A stretch of 64,000 bases of DNA, taken from the NCBI GenBank assembly GCA_014193115.1, contig BJHQ01000002.1, positions 258,815 to 322,814 on the forward strand, read 5' to 3'. The notes beneath the pieces are model-generated. The model did not search any database and was not told where the DNA came from. It worked only from the letters and a program-made list of their open reading frames with translations. This document shows, one piece after another, positions 58,901 through 64,000 of the stretch. This DNA comes from Planctomycetota bacterium (GTDB lineage: Bacteria; Planctomycetota; UBA11346). The position numbers and the translations under genes were made by a program. Positions within the stretch are counted from its first letter, which is position 1; every line of letters starts with the position of its first letter.

Positions 58901-61438
58901 ATGTTACCATTGGCAGTGGTATTCAGTGCGATGCTGGCAGGAGTCGCAGCGGCGATGGCCGTGGTGGCGTTGTTGCTGCGCGATTCGTACGTCGGGAAAC
59001 GGTTATCCACACCCTTTTTCGTACTGAGCGCTGCGCTGTGCGCGTTCGCGCTCGGCCAGGTCGTCCGCAATGCCTGCCCTGATATCGTCCGTGGGGATAT
59101 CAGCCTACGGATACTCGGGTTGGCTGTTTCGATCTTCGCCGGCTCGGTGCTGGTCTTGTATCGCCGTTTCACGGAATCGCGCCTCGAATGGTTCGATGCC
59201 GTTTTTCTGCTCTGCATCGCGGCTTCCGGGTTGTATTCACTGGCAAGCCCCGGAGGTGTCAGCTTTGCCTATGTCGACAAGATCGTGCTCGTCGATGTCG
59301 GCTGGTGGGGGCCGATCACGGTACTTCGCGGTCCCCCTGACTTGGCGCTCATCCCGTGGTCCCTCTGTCTGCTGGGCCTCTCCATCCATTTGGGGCTGAT
59401 CGTTTGGCGATCACGCCTTCGCTTCGACCCCCTGACCGTACGTTTGCTGATCCTGCCGCCTGTGGCGTTTACTGTTCCAATCATTTACGGCCTCGGCCTG
59501 AGCATGTCCTGGTGGAGCGGGATGCCGATCGGAGAATACGGGATGGCAACCGTCTATTGTTCCTTGGCCTTGGTATTGTACCGCAGGGAACGGGAAATGT
59601 ACGTCGAGATGAACCAGCGGCGCAGTCAGCTGGAAGCCGTTCTCGAACACGGGTTGGGGCTGTCCGGACTCCTCGACCGCGAAGGCCGTGTCGTGCTCGC
59701 CAACCGCACGGCCTTGTCGATGGCTGGCGTCGATGCGGCGGATGTCATCGGTCGGCGGTTTGCCGACACACCGTGGTGGTCCCACAGTGCCGAGGATCGT
59801 CAACGCCTGACCGATGCGATCACGCGTGCTGCCGATGGGGCCACCATCGGCTTCCAGACGACCCATCCACGGAGCGATGGGACCTTGGTTGACATAGATT
59901 TCAGCCTGACGCCATTTCGTGGACCGGATGGCCGCATCGAATACCTCATCGCCGAGGGCCGCGACATCAGTGAAGTGAAGCGCAGCCAACGACTGGAACT
60001 CCGCAGCCGAGAACTGGAGTTCATCACTTCCCAGGCCGAGTCGGCGAACCAGGCGAAAAGCGTTTTCCTCGCCAGCATGAGCCATGAAATCAGGACTCCG
60101 CTCAATGCCGTGCTCGGTTACGCCCAGTTGATGCAACGCAGCGCCGCGTTGTCCGAGGAGCACCGCAAGGCGGTCCAGGCGATCAACCGTTCCGGCGAGC
60201 ACCTGCTGCAATTGATCAATGACATCCTGGAATTATCGCGCATCGAGGCAGGACGCAGCACCTGCGCCAGCGAAGATGTCGACCTGCACCTGATGTTGGA
60301 CAACCTGTATTCCATGTTCCATCGGCAGGCCCAAGAGAAAGGACTGCGTTTGATCATCGGACGGTCAGGAGAACTGCCTCGCTATGTCCGGACCGATCAA
60401 AGGAAATTGCATCAGATTCTGATCAATCTCCTCTCGAATGCGGTGAAGTTCACTGATCGAGGCCAGGTCGAACTCCACGCGTCCTTGGCGTCCGGCAGGC
60501 TGATCATCTCCGTTCGCGACACCGGTCCCGGAATTTCCGATGAGGATAAGATCCAGCTCTTCACTCCTTTCCACCAGGCCGGGGCCAGCAAGCGGATGGG
60601 GAAAGGGACCGGGCTTGGCTTGGCCATCAGTCGCGGATTCGCGGTCCTGCTTGGTGGTGGGCTGACCGTCGAGAGCACGATCGGCAAAGGGTCGGACTTC
60701 ATCCTGGAGATTCCTGTTGAACAGGCGGCATCAGCACCGGTCGAGCGTCAAACACGGCGCATCGCCGGCTTGCTGCCAGGACAGCAAGCACCGCGCATCC
60801 TGGTGGCCGAGGATCATGCCGACAGCAGGGAGGCCTTGCTCGATCTGCTCAGGTCATCCGGTTGCGAAGTCACTGGCTGTAACGATGGAAAAGCTGCTGT
60901 TGCAGCCTGCCGGCTCGCCATGCCCGAACTGATCTGGATGGACATCGACATGCCGATCATGGATGGCCTGGCCGCAACCGCTGCCATCCGCGGCTTGCCG
61001 GGACCGCAACCACGCATCGTCGCGTTGACCGCCGCCGCCTTCAACGATGACCGCAACCGCATCCTGGCTGCCGGTTGCGATGAGGTGGTCTGCAAACCAT
61101 ACCGCGAAGAGGATCTGATTTTGCTGATCGCGCGGATGCTTGGCGTGCAATTCAGCTGGTTACCGGCAACAGATGTTGAGGACCAGCCTGAAACGATGCC
61201 GATGGCCGATCTCCTCGCACACCTGGCTTTGATCGACCAGGATGAGCGTGACCGCTTGCGCCAAGCCCTGGTCATCGGCGATCCAGATGCCTGCACCGGC
61301 ATCCTGACCTGCTGGAATGATCAGGAGCTGGTCGCGGCGCTGCTTCCGCTGGTGACGGCATTCTCGTTCGAACAGGTGCTCAGACTGTTGGATGATTGCG
61401 ACGGGAGCGGCCGGGCTGCCGAGCTCCTTCCGGGCTGA
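58901..61438 (+). CDS. Hybrid sensor histidine kinase with multi-segment membrane sensor
   Basis: 845 residues. Residues 1-~225 hold about seven membrane segments (LPLAVVFSAMLAGVAAAMAVVALLL; LRILGLAVSIFAGSVLVLY; MATVYCSLALVLY). A PAS domain follows (~240-365; LLDREGRVVLANRTALSMAG). The kinase core has H-box FLASMSHEIRTPLNAVLGYA, N box LINLLSNAVKFTD and G boxes VRDTGPGIS and GKGTGLGLAISRGF. A receiver domain (~625-745) has the phospho-aspartate in LIWMDIDMPIMDG, then a ~90-residue C-terminal region. ATG 58901 begins directly with a membrane segment. No separate response regulator is adjacent, though another multidomain kinase follows. Confidence 0.92.
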   Translation: MLPLAVVFSAMLAGVAAAMAVVALLLRDSYVGKRLSTPFFVLSAALCAFALGQVVRNACPDIVRGDISLRILGLAVSIFAGSVLVLYRRFTESRLEWFDAVFLLCIAASGLYSLASPGGVSFAYVDKIVLVDVGWWGPITVLRGPPDLALIPWSLCLLGLSIHLGLIVWRSRLRFDPLTVRLLILPPVAFTVPIIYGLGLSMSWWSGMPIGEYGMATVYCSLALVLYRREREMYVEMNQRRSQLEAVLEHGLGLSGLLDREGRVVLANRTALSMAGVDAADVIGRRFADTPWWSHSAEDRQRLTDAITRAADGATIGFQTTHPRSDGTLVDIDFSLTPFRGPDGRIEYLIAEGRDISEVKRSQRLELRSRELEFITSQAESANQAKSVFLASMSHEIRTPLNAVLGYAQLMQRSAALSEEHRKAVQAINRSGEHLLQLINDILELSRIEAGRSTCASEDVDLHLMLDNLYSMFHRQAQEKGLRLIIGRSGELPRYVRTDQRKLHQILINLLSNAVKFTDRGQVELHASLASGRLIISVRDTGPGISDEDKIQLFTPFHQAGASKRMGKGTGLGLAISRGFAVLLGGGLTVESTIGKGSDFILEIPVEQAASAPVERQTRRIAGLLPGQQAPRILVAEDHADSREALLDLLRSSGCEVTGCNDGKAAVAACRLAMPELIWMDIDMPIMDGLAATAAIRGLPGPQPRIVALTAAAFNDDRNRILAAGCDEVVCKPYREEDLILLIARMLGVQFSWLPATDVEDQPETMPMADLLAHLALIDQDERDRLRQALVIGDPDACTGILTCWNDQELVAALLPLVTAFSFEQVLRLLDDCDGSGRAAELLPG

Positions 61439-61956
61439 ACCGCGATTGGAGACCTACCTGGCACGCGCAGGGTGCGGCCATCGCTGGTCATCCGATCCGC
61501 GCCAGATCGCCGCAGCCCTGCAAATGAATGGATGCGTGCTTGCGATGATTTTTCAGGTGCGATGTTTCAATCGGTCAAGACATCAGGTGAAGCCTGACTG
61601 CGGATCATGGATGAACGATATCTGCCAACCGTACTGAAAGGCGATGCGGCAACGGTGATCGAAGGTCGCTCATTTCCCTGGATAAATCCAGGTCGTTTGT
61701 TTGTCCAGATGGCAGCCACCCCCTTCACCCCTATCAGGCTGTTCTTGACCAGCCTGCCAAGCCATGGGTGCAGCCACTGGTGCTGCCAAGCGCAGCACCA
61801 GTGGGTCGTACCCAGCTGTTGCACCATGGCCGATTCCGAGGCATGCTAGCATGCATTCTCTGCCGATCCGAATGATCCCCCGATGCCGCCGATCGCCGAC
61901 CCATTCCTCGCGCAGGGCAGCTCGGTGCGGCCATTGTCATCGCCAGGCCAGGGGCC
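61439..61956. other. Non-coding region with strong hairpins
   Basis: 518 bp without a convincing gene. It contains CCTGGAT-AA-ATCCAGG (61677-61692), a perfect 13-bp stem at 61774-61804 (CCACTGGTGCTGC / GCAGCACCAGTGG, 5-base loop), and a perfect 14-bp palindrome GCATGCTAGCATGC (61841-61854) about 100 bp before the next start. It could hold a small RNA, a terminator for the upstream gene or an operator. Confidence 0.5.
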
Positions 61957-63933
61957 ATGAGCGCCAACGGCGAAATCCTGCTGATTGACGACACGCCCGA
62001 GAACCTCCGGGTGCTCGGCGATCTGCTGCGCGATCGTGGATTCACCGTCCGGGTCGCTTCGAACGGCGCCATGGCCCTTCGGTCGGTGCAGGCGCGGCGA
62101 CCGGATCTCATCCTGCTCGACATCCGGATGCCGGACATGGACGGTTTCGAGACCTGCCGGCGGCTGCGTACCGATCCTGCCCTGGTCGGTGTGCCCGTCC
62201 TCTTTCTGAGCGCCAGTGACGCGGACGCCGATCGCATCGAGGCCTTCCGGGTCGGCGGTGAAGATTTCATATCGAAACCGTTCCAGACCGAGGAAGTGCT
62301 GGCGCGCGTCACCACCCACCTCAGCCTGGCCCGGACCCGGCGTGCGCTTGATCTCGCCAATGACCTGCTGGTCGGGCAGGTCCAGCAGGAAGGCCACCGC
62401 CGGCAGGCGGCCGAGGCGGTCGCGGCGGAACGCCAGGCACGTCTCGAACTCGTTCTGAGCGCCGCATCGATGGGATCGTGGGAGGTCGATGGCAAAACGG
62501 ACAAAGCGACGTTCGACGCCCGTGGCCGCGAGATCCTCGGCTTGCCGGCAGGCCATCGCCCAGCCTGGCGCGATGTGGTGCGGATGATCGATCCTGGCCG
62601 CACCCAATCGGCTGCGGAAGACGCCGGCTGCGATCTGGAAGGGTGGCTGCAGCCACCGATCGAAGCCGCGGGAACGACGCCGGGACGGCGTCGGGTCAGA
62701 CTGCGCGGTCGCTGGCTGGATCCGGTCAGCGGAGCGCAAGGGGTCATGGCCGGAGTGATCTGGGATGTCACCGACGAATACCTGCTGCGCGATCGTCTTT
62801 TCCAAAAGGAGCGGCTCGAAGCACTCGGCCTGATGGCCGGCGGTGTCGCCCATGACTTCAACAACCAGCTCGCGGTCATTCTGGGAGAGCTGGAGATTCT
62901 CTCCCTGACCGTGTCGGTACCCGCACCGCTCCGACCGCATCTCGACCATATATCGGCAGCCGCCGAGGCCTCGACGTCGCTGATCAAGGATCTGCTCACC
63001 TTCGCCCGCCGCAGAGACATGCAGCTCGCCCCGACCAATGTCTCCGTGGTCGTCGGTCAGGCGGCACGGATCGCGACACGATCGCTCGGCGGACATATCC
63101 GTTGCTCAACGACCATCGCTGACGACATCTGGACGATGGGCAATGCCGTCCAGCTCGAAAACGCCATCCTGAACCTGTGCATCAATGCCCGGGATGCGAT
63201 GCTTGAAGGCGGCCGGCTCGACATTCAGCTCAGCATCAATCCGGCCGGTTCCGGGATATGCCGTCTGTGCCGTTCTGGATTTTCAGGAACATTCGCCGAG
63301 ATCGTGGTCGCCGACACCGGCCTGGGCATTCCCGAGAGCATCCGCGAGCGTATCTTCGACCCTTTCTTCACGACCAAAGCCGAAGGTTCCGGCACCGGAC
63401 TCGGATTATCGGCGGTCCTCGGCTGCGTCACCAGCCACGATGGTCACCTCACCTTGACCAGCGAAATCGGCCGCGGCACCCGATTCACCATTCATCTGCC
63501 GGTGATCCGCCCGACCGCTCCAGCTGACATGGCGGCCACACTTCCATCGCCACGCCCAGGATCCGTGCTGGTCCTCGATGACCAGGAATCGGTCCGCGAG
63601 GTCATCGCCCACGGCCTTCGCCACCTGGGTTGGGAAGTCGCTGTTTTTTCAGATGCCGACGCTGCTATCGCCGCCTGGCAGTCCACCACTCCCCGTTTTT
63701 CCATCGCCCTGGTGGACATGGTCATGCCCAGAATGAGCGGCAGCGCGGTCTTCCGCCGGATCCGCCAGATCGATCAAACCGCTCAGATCGTGATCATGTC
63801 AGGCCAGGCGGGAAACGAGACCATTCATGCCCTGCGCCAGGAAGGACTCGCTGGGTTCGTGGCGAAGCCGGTCCGATTGCGTGAACTCGCCCAGACCCTC
63901 AGCGGGCTGATCCGAACCGGAGGACCACCATGA
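61957..63933 (+). CDS. Sensor kinase with N- and C-terminal receiver domains
   Basis: 658 residues, cytoplasmic. An N-terminal receiver (GEILLIDDTPENLRVLGDLL, phospho-Asp in LILLDIRMPDMDGFE) is followed by a PAS-like segment (~165-280; ILGLPAGHRPAWRDVVRMID). The kinase core is of NtrB type (MAGGVAHDFNNQLAVILGELE; N box LNLCINARDAML; ADTGLGIPES; GSGTGLGLSAVLG). A second receiver has ALVDMVMPRMSG and KPVRLRE. The domain order suggests an orphan phosphorelay hub. It overlaps the next gene by ATGA. Confidence 0.92.
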   Translation: MSANGEILLIDDTPENLRVLGDLLRDRGFTVRVASNGAMALRSVQARRPDLILLDIRMPDMDGFETCRRLRTDPALVGVPVLFLSASDADADRIEAFRVGGEDFISKPFQTEEVLARVTTHLSLARTRRALDLANDLLVGQVQQEGHRRQAAEAVAAERQARLELVLSAASMGSWEVDGKTDKATFDARGREILGLPAGHRPAWRDVVRMIDPGRTQSAAEDAGCDLEGWLQPPIEAAGTTPGRRRVRLRGRWLDPVSGAQGVMAGVIWDVTDEYLLRDRLFQKERLEALGLMAGGVAHDFNNQLAVILGELEILSLTVSVPAPLRPHLDHISAAAEASTSLIKDLLTFARRRDMQLAPTNVSVVVGQAARIATRSLGGHIRCSTTIADDIWTMGNAVQLENAILNLCINARDAMLEGGRLDIQLSINPAGSGICRLCRSGFSGTFAEIVVADTGLGIPESIRERIFDPFFTTKAEGSGTGLGLSAVLGCVTSHDGHLTLTSEIGRGTRFTIHLPVIRPTAPADMAATLPSPRPGSVLVLDDQESVREVIAHGLRHLGWEVAVFSDADAAIAAWQSTTPRFSIALVDMVMPRMSGSAVFRRIRQIDQTAQIVIMSGQAGNETIHALRQEGLAGFVAKPVRLRELAQTLSGLIRTGGPP

Positions 63934-64000
63934 ACACCAGCCGACCGCCTTCCGATGGCACCAGCATGATCAGCCGGATGCGCCGTCACCGCTTGAACGG
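63930..64000 (+). CDS. Start of a further gene, cut by the window edge
   Basis: ATG 63930 overlaps the kinase stop (ATGA) and the frame stays open to the end of the window. Only 23 residues are visible (MNTSRPPSDGTSMISRMRRH...), too few to name. Coupling to the kinase suggests a signalling partner. Confidence 0.55.
   Translation, partial: MNTSRPPSDGTSMISRMRRHRLN

Noticed and set aside
61607..61849. 80-codon frame in the gap before the double-receiver kinase
   Set aside because: It runs through the strong hairpins, has no good ribosome-binding site and resembles no protein pattern.

Overview
The window is GC-rich bacterial chromosome, densely packed on both strands. ATGA or GTGA start/stop overlaps join many genes. 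Signs of a Gram-negative cell are Tat-exported NapA, periplasmic multihaem cytochromes and PBP4. Two GH78 rhamnosidase-type enzymes, a SpoIID/LytB protein, an NTT-type carrier fused to HEAT repeats and a TPR protein beside rpsT would suit the Planctomycetota/Verrucomicrobiota/Lentisphaerota group. There is no rRNA or other decisive marker, so this placement is only a guess. No tRNA, rRNA, CRISPR array or intact insertion sequence was seen.

Layout. 1-5.7 kb is a polyamine cluster: a tandem spermidine-synthase protein cut by the left edge, an NTT/MFS-HEAT membrane protein, and homospermidine synthase. 5.9-8.65 kb holds an AlkC-type DNA glycosylase and an AT-richer island with two unknown coupled genes. 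8.7-12.3 kb is a divergent AraC regulator and alpha-L-rhamnosidase pair. 12.4-18.5 kb carries two PDZ proteins, a GAF/HD-GYP protein, PBP4 and a 2-hydroxyacyl-CoA dehydratase-type protein. 18.5-25.5 kb carries a nucleotidyltransferase, a second rhamnosidase-like enzyme, SpoIID/LytB, Tgt, a PhyH-type dioxygenase and RNase HI. 25.7-31.5 kb has a coiled-coil protein, a small membrane protein and a clan GH-A glycosidase/cupin/sugar isomerase operon. 31.6-34.9 kb is peptide deformylase with an NtrB/NtrC-like two-component pair. 35-40.6 kb is a translation block: TPR protein, rpsT, rpsF-ssb-rpsR-rplI-rpmE2, prfA. 40.7-41.4 kb is a VapBC-type toxin-antitoxin pair. 41.4-47.3 kb is metH with an ArsR-methyltransferase regulator and an upstream unknown gene. 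47.7-56.6 kb has trmB, an Rrf2 regulator and a nitrate-reduction locus: napDAB-napG-like on the minus strand, divergent from tetrahaem cytochrome/ferredoxin/NrfD on the plus strand. 56.8-64 kb has a secreted unknown protein and two multidomain sensor kinases.

How genes work together. The nitrate locus looks like a complete quinol-to-nitrate chain in which an NrfD/FeS/cytochrome module replaces NapC or NapGH. A perfect 11-bp inverted repeat lies between the two arms, and an Rrf2 regulator lies nearby. The metH operon probably senses S-adenosylhomocysteine through the ArsR-methyltransferase protein, and a 26-bp near-palindrome covers that gene's start.

Most unusual points: a Tgt that has lost all three zinc cysteines; a dispersed GGGAGCGC palindromic repeat that sits in frame inside the PhyH coding sequence and also supplies another gene's stop codon; a tetrahaem NapB made by internal duplication; and several orphan repeats and hairpins.
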